Source: Tethya wilhelma (Eukaryota > Porifera > Demospongiae > Tethyida > Tethyidae). Taken from it: a stretch of 64,000 nt of DNA. Below, in pieces: positions 31,801 to 38,860 of the stretch. The translations under genes were made by a program, and so were the position numbers. The first letter of the stretch is position 1, and every line of letters begins with the position of its first letter. The notes under the pieces are model-generated. The model made no database searches. It was not told the DNA's origin and worked only from the letters and a program-made list of their open reading frames with translations. The stretch lies in the NCBI GenBank assembly GCA_964030475.1, contig CAXIPT010000012.1, positions 1,408,799 to 1,472,798 of the forward strand, written 5' to 3'.

Positions 31801-34783
31801 GAAGCAGAGACTTCCGAACCAGATCTCAAGTCGGCCTACATGTAATGGCATGACCTGGCCACCTAATGCAAATACACAACTAGCATCATCTTCCTAACAC
31901 GATAAAGTATGCCATACCTAAAATCAGTTAGTCTGCCAGGGTAACTAAACTACCAAAGAAACAGCTAAACAAACTTGGCACATGATATACAGTAGCACTG
32001 TAGCCAGCCCATAGTCATAATCTCTGGAAACTTAGCTTAGTGAATGGTAAAAACTTGATCAATCATGTGCTCATTTCACATTTTAAGATGCAACACCAGT
32101 CCTGATCATCATTTATTTGATTCAGGCCAGACTCAGTCACCAGTCAGTCAGTTAACTGACCGTGAACACTGATTCATCTTGTATCATGCATAGTTCTATG
32201 TTCATACTCTCTACTTTACAAGACTTGCAAGCAATTAAGTAACCTGTTCCAGCACCTGGGCCAAGCACAAGCTCAAGCACAAGCCCAGCCCAACTGAGTT
32301 CTACTGTGTTTCTAGATAACACACACTACACAGGGTGTGCACAAAGATAACCTCGATTCATGAACATAAGTACCTTCTATTTCCCACGTAGAGTTTCGCT
32401 CTTCAGATTATCTCGTAACAGACAGACACACACACGAAACGACTAACCCTCTGCACGTGCTAAGCACACGCCAAGGCTTAATAATAATACTGAGCTAGCT
32501 AGCTATATAATCAACATCATGTATGCATGTAGCTAACAAGATTGTTACATGTGTTAAAATTTTGCTGCCTGTATACGACATGAAACCAAACATGCATGTT
32601 GTGCAAAACATTACTGATTAGGATACTACATGCATGTAGGTTTTGAGCAACATACGTGTTACAAAGTTTTATGACTTTTCATATAGGGAAATTTATTCAC
32701 TTTCTATATCATTAATTTTTTCATTCGCCAAAATTAAAGTTCACCAATGTCATTTGAGCTCCCTATTACCAAATATAACTCTCATTAAAATGAACCAGCT
32801 ATACATATATTTTCGTGCTTATAAAAATTTTTGCTGAATCTCCTTAATGTATGATGTTGTTACTTTCATTTCAAAGGATTTAAGAGTTGCTTCTGAGAAG
32901 AAACAGAGATTGATGGAACTAGAAAAACAAAAATTAAAGCAACAAAGGAAATTGGATATACTAAAGAAAAAGGTGACACCTGTTTGTGTGGCCTTGTACC
33001 CAGGCCTTCCCCATAAAATATGCACAAGGAGAAAAGAGGGGAAGGCCTGATAAAACTTCTTGCTTGCCTTATGTCAAAAATCTTGTTCATGAAATGCGTG
33101 GGCGGCACTAACCATGCATCTTTGCTGGGAAAACTACAAGCTAGGTTTTTTGGACTTTTCTATCGACAACTAACTTTCTGTCAACTTATTAGTCTAAACA
33201 GTGCTACTATAGGCAACTATCTGCTAACACAAAGAGCCATTAGCATACAAAAAAAAGAAGCAAGAAATCTTACACAGGTATGTTTGCTAACTCACACTCA
33301 CCTTTTGAGCTTTTTGAACAACACAATAATAGTATAGAGCTGTTCTTTGGTAAGTATAGCCAAGTGCCTAGCCTTTTGGATATCGGCTATATACGTTTAG
33401 AATTCACTGTTTTGCTCTAATAAAAGAAATTATATGTCTACCTTTATTTTTCAAATGCATCACATAAAAAGATTTACTCAGTAGTCTGTGTCGTGGTTGA
33501 GTTCATGACCAAAGCTGATTTTTGTCATGCAGTTCTGATTGAAGTTCTGAGTTCTGAGTTCTCATAGTACTATAAGCAAGCCATTTTTCAAGTTTTGCCT
33601 TCTATGTTGAGATTTGTCAGCTACTTGTTGAGCTCGCGAAGTTCGAAAATAGTTCTTATTAAGGTTACAGGCTATAGTTAGCTCATGAATATACTAATAA
33701 GTATAAGCAGGGTACAAGCTAGTTATTTTGGACACGCGATTTGGCCTGCAGCTTAGTCGGCAATTTCGCGCAGAAAGCCGTATATTGTACATTTTCTATT
33801 TATTCGAAGGAATGGGCAGGGCGAGTTCAACCAACAATGGCTGTGCAGGACTCTTCTGTTTTATATCTCTTAACTATTTTCTCTCCGTATCGCCCTCTGA
33901 AAGATACTTACCTATCGTTAGAAGCACATAAAACTCAGTTTAGAGCCTTATTGCTGGCATGATATGCTGACAAAAATTTTCCAAGAACACACCATTTTTG
34001 TAGCCATCGTATTTTGTGCATGCATCATTAGAATCAAGTCTGTTTTCACTTTGTATAGTGTTTTACAGTGTAGATTTGTGCTGGCTGTCAATGGCTTTCG
34101 CATCACATGCATAGATGAAAAAATAAAATCAAAAAATATGTATGAATATTCATGTATAAACTGTAGCCCATAACCTTAAGAAGTGCCGTCCTAATTTAGG
34201 AACCTTTTACCAGCTTAGTCAATTTTCCGGTTCAAATTAGTGACACATTTTGACACTGAAATTAATTTTTAGTGGCTTAGAACAAATACAAGGCTGGGCA
34301 TTGGCTAGCAGCACTCTGTAGCTGTAAGTGAGACTTCAAAGTACATATTCATGTACACAGTAAGGCAAACAAGTGGGGTACTGTTGAGCATATGATCAGA
34401 TGCAGAGTAGTGGTGCATGATACTTTGTATTGCCACGAAAGTAGTTTAAGACATAATGTTAGTTTTATTAGTACAACGATTGTTCTACAGTTCTAAATGG
34501 AACAATATATATATATAAAATTTTTGTGAATTTTGTTTCTTCTTACACCATTTAGGTTGAAATCAATGTACCTCGTGATTTATATGAAATTTTTGTGAAT
34601 TTTGTTTCTTCTTATACCATTTAGGTTGAAATCAATGTACCTCGTGATTCTTCACGACTTTTCAAAGAAACTGCTGGATTGGCTGAAAGAAGAAAGGCTA
34701 GACTTAATTCTGTAATGGCTGGGACAACGTTACTTACTTGTTTGCCTAAAAGAGCAGTACCATCATGGAGACAAGGCTTATAA
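11213..34783 (+). CDS. CCDC112: Coiled-coil domain-containing protein 112, 12 exons
   Basis: Exons: 11213-11340, 14605-14726, 16205-16294, 16357-16432, 18372-18543, 19799-19885, 20804-20950, 21387-21515, 25069-25164, 27238-27384, 32877-32972, 34625-34783. Phases agree throughout and give 482 residues (human about 446). Diagnostic blocks: AVIAFE then FLQKTGGRQGGWDDLDHQTF (exons 5-6), EQHDKWYTEYCSMLEKKKLA (exon 7), long K/E/Q-rich coiled coil (exons 8-11), and a C-terminal LPKRAVPSWRQGL. The family has been linked to centriolar satellites and cilia; I infer the same here, consistent with the X-box promoter. No membrane segment or signal. The last exon's acceptor is tandemly duplicated (see 34512-34649). 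Exon 6 ends at a GTGAGT donor. Introns make up about 94 percent of the gene. Confidence 0.92.
11376..11802. mobile_element. Element D, truncated copy in CCDC112 intron 1
   Basis: From 11434 it matches the intact element at 23741-24219 in inverted orientation, including CAAGGGGTGGTCACTCCCAT. A second, diverged copy of the same terminus precedes it (11376-11432). Its other end is lost where the composite element begins near 11803. Confidence 0.6.
11803..12275 (+). mobile_element. Composite element, hairpin/TTC arm only
   Basis: Starts within ACGGTAGTACTGGGTAC, so the first half of the terminal hairpin is lost at the join with element D. It contains an expanded TTC tract (11995-12069) and the CAGAAGCTGATTCTTGAA-type core (weakly conserved here), and ends near the GTGCGTTATT-type block. 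No palindromic end follows. Confidence 0.6.
11995..12069 (+). repeat. (TTC)n microsatellite
   Basis: About 25 uninterrupted TTC units within the composite element. Other copies of the element carry short, interrupted TTC runs at the same place, so this array expanded after insertion. Confidence 0.95.
12585..13547. mobile_element. Element C copy 1: long-TIR DNA element, 4-bp TSD TATT
   Basis: Ends are TGTTCC and GGAACA, followed inward by purine/pyrimidine blocks rich in GCGCAA and TTTGCAAATT. It is flanked on both sides by TATT. The internal 700 bases match copy 2 (15018-16094) closely in inverted orientation and contain no long frame, so it is non-autonomous. A TGT...ACA terminus with a 4-bp duplication fits Ginger-like transposons or, less well, a solo LTR. 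It lies in CCDC112 intron 1. Confidence 0.75.
15018..16094. mobile_element. Element C copy 2, inverted, 4-bp TSD TATG
   Basis: Same family as 12585-13547 but inverted and about 110 bases longer, the extra sequence being GCGCAA/TTTGCAAATT blocks near both ends. It is flanked by TATG on both sides. It lies in CCDC112 intron 2, so the two copies bracket exon 2 (14605-14726) in opposite orientation. Confidence 0.75.
16460..16665. repeat. CCGTATAGC-related foldback element
   Basis: Left end TAGATTGGGAAATTTTCGTG pairs with a right end GAATTTCCCAAACTAC. Internal blocks of TTTTCGTA alternate on both strands. CCDC112 intron 4, just after exon 4. Confidence 0.5.
16733..16782. repeat. Perfect 50-bp palindrome without spacer
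   Basis: The arm ACATGCAACGGAAGTTGGTA continues to a GGAT|ATCC centre at 16757/16758 and is mirrored exactly to 16782. Each arm holds CGGAAGT, the ETS core. Zero-spacer palindromes of this length are rare because they are unstable in replication. Confidence 0.9.
16960..16985 (+). repeat. (TG)n microsatellite
   Basis: Thirteen TG units inside the 1.64-kb element of CCDC112 intron 4. Confidence 0.9.
17150..17437 (-). other. Unrecognised 95-codon frame inside the 1.64-kb element
   Basis: The peptide contains FTWKVFIRGEMVPCSCPVIR, with CxC and a following Asp-rich stretch, and an ESGILEIQIS segment. It reads like a decayed protein domain rather than noise, but I cannot name a family. Upstream minus-strand frames (17618-17343) overlap in another phase, suggesting a frameshifted remnant. 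It may be part of the element's lost transposase. Confidence 0.25.
18726..18880 (-). mobile_element. Composite element, internally deleted copy
   Basis: Half of the palindromic end (ATTCCTATCTTGTTTGCTTA-type block, 18765-18805) is joined directly to the terminal hairpin end (GTACTACCGTACTGGGAATT, to 18881). Everything between is missing. CCDC112 intron 5. Confidence 0.6.
19052..19630 (-). mobile_element. Composite element, hairpin/TTC arm, interrupted by element E
   Basis: Reads on the minus strand from the hairpin end (CATACTGGGAA, near 19630) to the AACGCACACTT block at 19052. Element E interrupts it at 19396-19490. The TTC tract is absent or degraded. Confidence 0.65.
19396..19490. mobile_element. 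Element E (small foldback) with TSD TAAGAAG
   Basis: TTAGCCTCGTTACCAGCTCT at left pairs with GAGAGAGCCTGGAACAAGGC at right. TAAGAAG stands on both sides, and removal restores the composite-element consensus. The 7-8 bp duplication suggests a hAT-mobilised MITE. Confidence 0.7.
20057..20197. repeat. CCGTATAGC-related MITE
   Basis: Starts TACCGTTGATCGGGAAATTT and ends in a degenerate inverted CAATCTATGGTA. Internally has GGCGAAAATTAAA blocks on both strands. CCDC112 intron 6. Confidence 0.5.
20501..20590. repeat. 45-bp tandem duplication
   Basis: Two adjacent copies of a unit starting AGATTGGCTCCCCTAT and containing CTTTCAGTAGTTCT, with two or three differences. CCDC112 intron 6. Confidence 0.7.
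20694..20754 (+). repeat. (CA)n microsatellite
   Basis: About 30 CA units interrupted once by GTGCG. It lies 50 bases before CCDC112 exon 7, in the region where the branch point and pyrimidine tract are expected, so length changes could affect splicing. Confidence 0.95.
21196..21345 (+). repeat. tRNA-derived SINE-like repeat
   Basis: TCTGGTTCGGAAGTCGACTA is followed by an A-box-like AGCTCAGTGCTAAGAA and a B-box-like CGTCCAAATCCC about 35 bases later, the layout of a tRNA-derived pol III promoter. A related copy on the minus strand lies at 23130-23280 and a fragment at 31808-31865. The 3' end is unclear. Confidence 0.45.
22277..22345. mobile_element. Composite element, half palindrome fragment
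   Basis: TTTGGCCATTCCTGTGTCTC through CCAATGTTTTTAATAACTTG matches one arm of the palindromic end of the composite family. The other arm is absent. CCDC112 intron 8. Confidence 0.55.
23130..23280 (-). repeat. SINE-like repeat, inverted copy
   Basis: Read on the minus strand it has the same TCTGGTTCGGAAGTCGACTA block as 21196, preceded by GGTCATGCCATTACAGTGTA and followed by GTAGCTCAGTGGTAG, a better A-box match than in the first copy. Confidence 0.45.
23321..23383. repeat. Element E-like small foldback
   Basis: TAGCCACGTCTCCAGGCTCC at left is partly complementary to GGGGAGCCTGGCTAGCCTCA at right. Same family as 24957-25042. Confidence 0.5.
23741..24219. mobile_element. Element D, intact, TSD TCAAA
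   Basis: The 20-base terminus CAAGGGGTGGTCACTCCCAT is exactly inverted at the right end. TCAAA flanks both sides. Subterminal GGTCAC/GTGACC motifs are repeated many times on both strands. At 479 bases with no frame it is a non-autonomous DNA element. CCDC112 intron 8. Confidence 0.8.
24957..25042. mobile_element. Element E (86 bp) with 9-bp TSD
   Basis: TAGCCTCGTCCCCAGGCCCC and its complement GGTCTGGGGATGAGGCTA form the ends. TGTACGTGT stands immediately outside on both sides, a clear 8-9 bp target duplication. It ends only 26 bases before CCDC112 exon 9. Confidence 0.8.
26338..26665 (+). repeat. About 52-bp minisatellite, 6 degenerate units
   Basis: Units run ACTTTTGATGAAGTGAGTT, then AAACTAGGGACCCAGATGTA, then GGTCCTGTGCTG. 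The last three units are clearest (52-base spacing); the first ones are shortened or diverged. It sits in CCDC112 intron 9 and is not translated in the gene model. Confidence 0.75.
27111..27163. repeat. Element E-like remnant
   Basis: CCTCCAGGCCCCTCCCTCCT followed by GGGGTCTGGAGACAAGGCTA, the same ends as 24957-25042 with the centre deleted. Confidence 0.55.
27415..27828 (+). mobile_element. Composite element, hairpin/TTC arm (older copy)
   Basis: Starts CCCAGTACTAAAGTACTGGA, a degenerate terminal hairpin, and runs through the TTC-rich core to the CCATATGGAAGCCATTAATT block. It begins 30 bases after CCDC112 exon 10 and is followed at once by a second copy. Confidence 0.65.
28031..28668. mobile_element. 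638-bp element nested in the composite element
   Basis: Begins AGTATAC and ends GGTTACCTATAC, with TAAT repeated around the insertion point. Contains inverted blocks of TAATTGCACT and a second hairpin (28497-28668). A relative at 51561-51717 ends with the same GATTACCTATACTAAT. Confidence 0.55.
28144..28357. repeat. CCGTATAGC-type MITE nested third level
   Basis: TACCGTATAGCTCCAAATTT at left, inverted at the right as TTGGAGCTATACGGTA; TA on both sides as the end or duplication. It lies inside the 638-bp element, which lies inside the composite element. Confidence 0.7.
28734..28853 (+). repeat. (TTC)n microsatellite in composite element
   Basis: About 32 TTC units, one AATTC interruption, then 7 more. 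Same site as the TTC tract at 11995-12069. Confidence 0.95.
29613..29972. repeat. Foldback element with about 75-bp arms
   Basis: AAGGCATGCACATATCTCAA and CGGCACATGACTACTTTATT at left are mirrored near 29857-29910 at right, and the outer AAATTTCAAAAAAATGAAAA is mirrored near 29945-29965. The loop of about 170 bases has no frame. CCDC112 intron 10. Confidence 0.65.
30046..30290. repeat. Foldback element G1
   Basis: CCCAGAGGAGGTTGAAAGTG... GATTAGAGATTACGCGGATA at left is inverted at 30245-30290. A further inner inverted pair around AAAAATTGCTGAGTCAGCAA extends the stem, giving arms of about 100 bases. It abuts the next element. Confidence 0.65.
30291..30456. repeat. Foldback element G2
   Basis: CTATACCCAGAGGAGGTACG and TGCGCCTTTGCTGAGCTGGC at left are inverted exactly at 30405-30456. 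Shares its outermost bases with G1, so the two abut or share an end. Confidence 0.7.
31526..31720 (+). mobile_element. Composite element, truncated copy
   Basis: Starts in the terminal hairpin (TAGTACTGGGTACATAGGAA) and runs to GTTAAAGTACC, where similarity stops before the TTC tract. CCDC112 intron 10. Confidence 0.6.
31808..31865 (-). repeat. SINE-like fragment
   Basis: GACTTCCGAACCAGATCTCA followed by GGCCTACATGTAATGGCATG matches the 23130-23280 copy. The A and B boxes are not present. Confidence 0.4.
34512..34649 (+). repeat. 69-bp tandem duplication of the last CCDC112 splice acceptor
   Basis: Two copies, 34512-34580 and 34581-34649, each with a T-rich tract, CCATTTAG and the first eight codons of exon 12 (GTTGAAATCAATGTACCTCG). 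They differ at about four positions. Joining exon 11 to the second AG (34624) gives the full protein. Joining to the first AG (34555) adds codons that end in the TAG of the second acceptor, which is in frame. So only the distal site is productive. Confidence 0.85.
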
Positions 34784-37029
34784 TAGTTGCATACTTATAG
34801 TCTATTCTGGCAGAATATGAGCGAGATAAGCAAATGTAACACTGATAATTCATTTTGTGAATTAATACAGCCAAACAAATTCAGTTGTTAAATTAGCCCT
34901 GCACAAGAGCATATACTAATGCATGAAATAGTATTAACTTTTTAGCAATCAAAGTCCAATAACGAATTGTCATGGAAATCTGTACGCATAACTACCCAGC
35001 ATATGTGGCCTGTTTCTATGGCAACCATAAAAACAGAGCAAATTAATCATCATTTTGTGACATCCATGGCAATTAACATGATGCTGTATCAGAGGACGTT
35101 GCAAAGAAGTAACCCAAACCATTATGCATGTGCAATGATGATTTTTTTTTTGCATATCAGTGTGCTCCACATGGACGGCGACACCAAACAGTTGGAATGG
35201 TTGAAAAGGTTAGACCTTTGTGGGGTTTTTTGGTGGGAAGTAGTGTCTTTATAGTCTATAAGATAGATATCCAAGGGTAAGAACAACTCGAAACGCATTA
35301 TATGCATGCAATGATTGCAGTAATTACTGCTGATTTAGCAAAAATTTAAAGATTACGTTTTGCTATTGGAAGTGCTTCCTCTGGTACTGTATGGTACATT
35401 AGGATATAGCTTTTAGATTTAAAGATAACTCATGTTTTATCAGATTCAAACAATTAATTCATTGGTGCTACAATTTGTCTTTTACTAAAAATATCCCAAC
35501 ATACCACCCACCACAATGTGGCCATGAATATCACAAATGTGCTCTGAAAGTATGGTTACTGGGAAAACAGACTACACCTTAAATTATTTGCTGAAGGTGT
35601 GTGTCCAAGACTACTAAAATCAAAATATACAATTGAAAATGAAAGTGTTCAGTAGGTGCTAGAGATTATTTTTTTGCACCAACTAGTGACCGGAAGTTGT
35701 CTTCATACAAGTGAGTGGAAATTAGACCACATCAACTCAAAGCATTCTTTGAAAACCGCGGACTGCAGGCACTTACGAAAAAAAAAAAAAAAAGAATTAC
35801 TCATAAAGTAGTGTATGGGCGTGTCTTGTACATGCAATAGGATGGCTGTGTAGTTATATGCATGAAAATGTGCAGTAAGTCTGCAGGATGGCTAGTGGAG
35901 AGTGTGTGCTCCTCTTAGACGTCTATAGCGAGCAAGTGTCAACACAGATCAACCGGTATTTTTTTGTGTCCAAGCAAGACTTTACAGTGAACATTAAGCC
36001 CTGAGGGGTAAATAATTTTCGCCGAATAGATTGAGTGCTCAAGTCAAAAGGTCATGCTAACCCTAGCCACTGCAATTTCTGTAACTTACGAGAGTTTCAA
36101 CAGGTTTCAAAACTTTTGTACACACACTCAAAAATTATACAGACTGGTCAGCATGCAACAATTTTTCGCGACTTCCACAATGAACGTTCAGTCATGTGAC
36201 ATGATTGTCACATGACTTCATGTAAGTAATCTGATTTGCTCTGGCCATATTTGAGCAGAGAATGCCAGAAATGCACTAGTCTCGTCCCCAGACTCCACCC
36301 ATTCTCCAAGGAGAAAGAGCTTCTAGTACGCTACGTCCAAATTTTTGGTTCTGCTGAGTCAGCATCAGATGGATATATCATGTGACCGTGCAAGGCTTTG
36401 TACTACACGCATCTTCCTCTTGCCTCCACTAAAGGAGAGTTGCTCAACAATACCGGGCCAGATATTAAGATGGGTAAAGTTCGGAGAGTAGATCTAGGCG
36501 GTACGATCTGAGCTTGTGAAGAAATTCTAAACAAAACTGTTGTAGCTCCGGGTGGGAAATCCAGTTAGTGCCAAAGACAATCTCTGAGAACTGATCAGGG
36601 CACGTGATATGATCTGCATCACGTGGTAGTCCTGAGTGTATATTTAGTATTTGTCGTGAAAAGTTAGAAGATCTGCATACTTAGCTGCCATCTCATAGTC
36701 CTTTTTTTCGTGACAAATGCCACTTGTATGTCTGAGCTACACAATTATAGCACAGACAATCTAGAGAACTTGAAAGCTATACAAAACGACCTTGAATCGG
36801 AAATTAGTGCTGGCACTAAGATGTAGAAGGAAATTCACCACAAGCGTGAAGTTAACAAGCAAAAATCAAGTTTTTGACAGGGTGGGAGCAGTTTTCCTGT
36901 TTACCTGTTAGACATTTTGTGATATAATGTGGTTGTCAAAAGTGTATACGTAATACAAAAGCCTTCTACCGACTTGATGAGTAGTTTTCACTTTTTCAAT
37001 GTATTGCTCATCTGTTGTTTTCAAAAGTT
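34784..37029. other. Intergenic, no gene recognised
   Basis: I found no exon-like or transposon-like coding sequence here. An A15 run lies near 35770-35785 and an element E-like remnant (CTAGTCTCGTCCCCAGACTC) at 36277. No obvious AATAAA within 100 bases of the CCDC112 stop. Confidence 0.5.
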
Positions 37030-37035
37030 CAAGCG

Positions 37036-37273
37036 GTTAGTCCCATTTCACCTACTCTTATTTTGCCTACTATAAACAATGACCAGTACCGTTTTGCCTA
37101 CTCATAAAAATCCATTGTAAGCTAAGGCTAGGGCTAGGACTAGGGTTAGGGCTAGGACCAGGGGTAGGGGCTAGATGTAAACACATTTTTCTGAAGTAGG
37201 CGAAATGGTACTGGTCATCACTTAGTACGCAAAATGGGAGTAGGCAAAATGGGAGTAGGCGAAATGGTACCAA
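37036..37273. repeat. Foldback element enclosing degenerate telomere-like repeats
   Basis: CCCATTTCACCTACTC at left pairs with GAGTAGGCGAAATGG at right, and ATGACCAGTACCGTTTTGCC pairs with the segment near 37195-37220. The loop at 37127-37175 is a run of (C/T)TAGGG-like hexamers (AAGGCTAGGGCTAGGACTAG and on), close to the animal telomere unit TTAGGG. Confidence 0.65.
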
Positions 37274-37639
37274 TTCTTTTAAAAATCCATTTTAGAGAGC
37301 TACTAAATTTGACCTTTGACCCTTCTGAGCAATAATGAGCCATTTTAAGACCAAATCCTTTTGGCTTTGAGATAGTATCAAGAGCTACTAGCCTATGAAT
37401 ATCAATTAACGTTTATTGTGATCCCCGCCCACAAATAAACCTCCAACATTGAAATGCATTTTATTTTCTTCACTAAATAGGGTTTAATACAGAGGTTTGC
37501 AGGTAGGTGGAGGTAGAGCATACAAAGTTGTAGTAAACGTAATTGAATAGCGCAAGTGGGATATAAATATGATTATAAGTCACTATGCACACGCATAGTG
37601 CCTAAGTCTCACTCTGCGGTGTAGAATAGTATTCATGGT

Positions 37640-38480
37640 ATGTTTACAAGGAAACCAACATCATCTGAAATGTATGGGAGTAAGTCTTTTGTTAAGAGAT
37701 TTGTCCATCTCTATCTTACTACTTGTTCTGTCAAACCAAAGCAACAAAAGTATGGCCCAAACAGAATTCTTAGTTATTTTGAAGAGCTAAAAATTCTGGT
37801 TCTACACAAACCTGGGATGTATTTGAGGGAGGTGCAAGAAAACTTGTTCGACCTACTCAACTGGAAAATTGGCATACTGTGCTATACTATGTCGCACTGT
37901 TATAAGCAAATCTGGGATGTATTTGAGCAAGAAAACTTGTTCGACCTACTCAACTGGAAAATGGGCATACTGTGCTATAATATGTCGCACTGTTAAACGT
38001 TTAGGTTTAACAAGTTAGAAGATGAAAAAGATTGCAATACAAAGATCACATGTGATATTTGGCAGACATTTTGTATTTGACCCAAGCAGATTAGTTTTTG
38101 TAGATGAAACTGGCTGTGAAAAGCAAAATTTGTACCATCAGTTTGGCTATTGGGTACGTGAAATCACACCAGTTCTCATCAGCTATTATGGTAAAAGAAT
38201 TTCTGCCATTGGTGTAATGACAAGAGGCATTAAGGATTGCTACCTATAGTAGAAGGTAGTGTGAATTTTGATATTTTTCTCAACTTTGTTCAGAAATGCC
38301 TCCTCACCCAAGATCTGTTTTGGTAATGGACAATGCTTCCATTCATCATGTCGAACCTGTACAAGATTTGCCTACAGCAGCTGGTATCCTGATTAGATTT
38401 TTACCGCCATAATATAGCCCAGATCTTGATCCAATTGAGGAAGAGTTCAGTAAAGTGAAAGCAAGTCAATGAAATCATAT
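37640..38480 (+). pseudogene. Tc1/mariner-type transposase (IS630 superfamily), broken
   Basis: Helix-turn-helix region KPGMYLREVQENLFDLLNW is followed by DDE blocks: VFVDETGCEK (near 38100), VLVMDNASIHHVEPV (near 38320) and SPDLDPIEEEFSKVKA (near 38410), giving D, D and E in order. Breaks: a tandem duplication of about 80 bases (37817-37995) in the N-terminal part ending in stops, a stop after KDCYL, and a stop in the PPYSPD motif. Not functional. Confidence 0.85.
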
Positions 38481-38860
38481 AAAAATAAGTACACAAAATC
38501 CAAGGATTTTAATCTCTCAGGCATTCGCCTCAAGATTGTAATGCATACATTAAAAGCATGCAGGGTAGATTGATTAATATCATAATCACCTAGTATTGAT
38601 AGTTAACATTAACATGATTATACTGGCACAATTGTTATCATACAGAATAAATTTTAATTGCATAGTTTGTACAATATTAATTATTATAGTCATTGTATGC
38701 ACAAAATAACATTACATTTTATAGCAATTACGGAAGTTGATCCATGTTAATTACTAAGGAGTAAATCATGCTGTTTAACAAATTGTTTTTCTTAAATAGC
38801 ACCACCTCTTTCAATGAATGCAGATCATTTATTTGTTGGATGTATACAGAGCTAGCGTAG
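38481..38860. other. AT-rich spacer between Tc1 and DIRS remnants
   Basis: No recognisable gene or repeat, apart from AT-rich sequence. May hold the lost 3' end of the Tc1-type element. Confidence 0.4.

Noticed and set aside
32866..33108. Minus-strand frames over CCDC112 exon 11
   Set aside because: Shadow of the coding exon on the opposite strand.
37070..37273. Proline/serine-rich frame
   Set aside because: It is the telomere-like hexamer repeat read through; not a protein.
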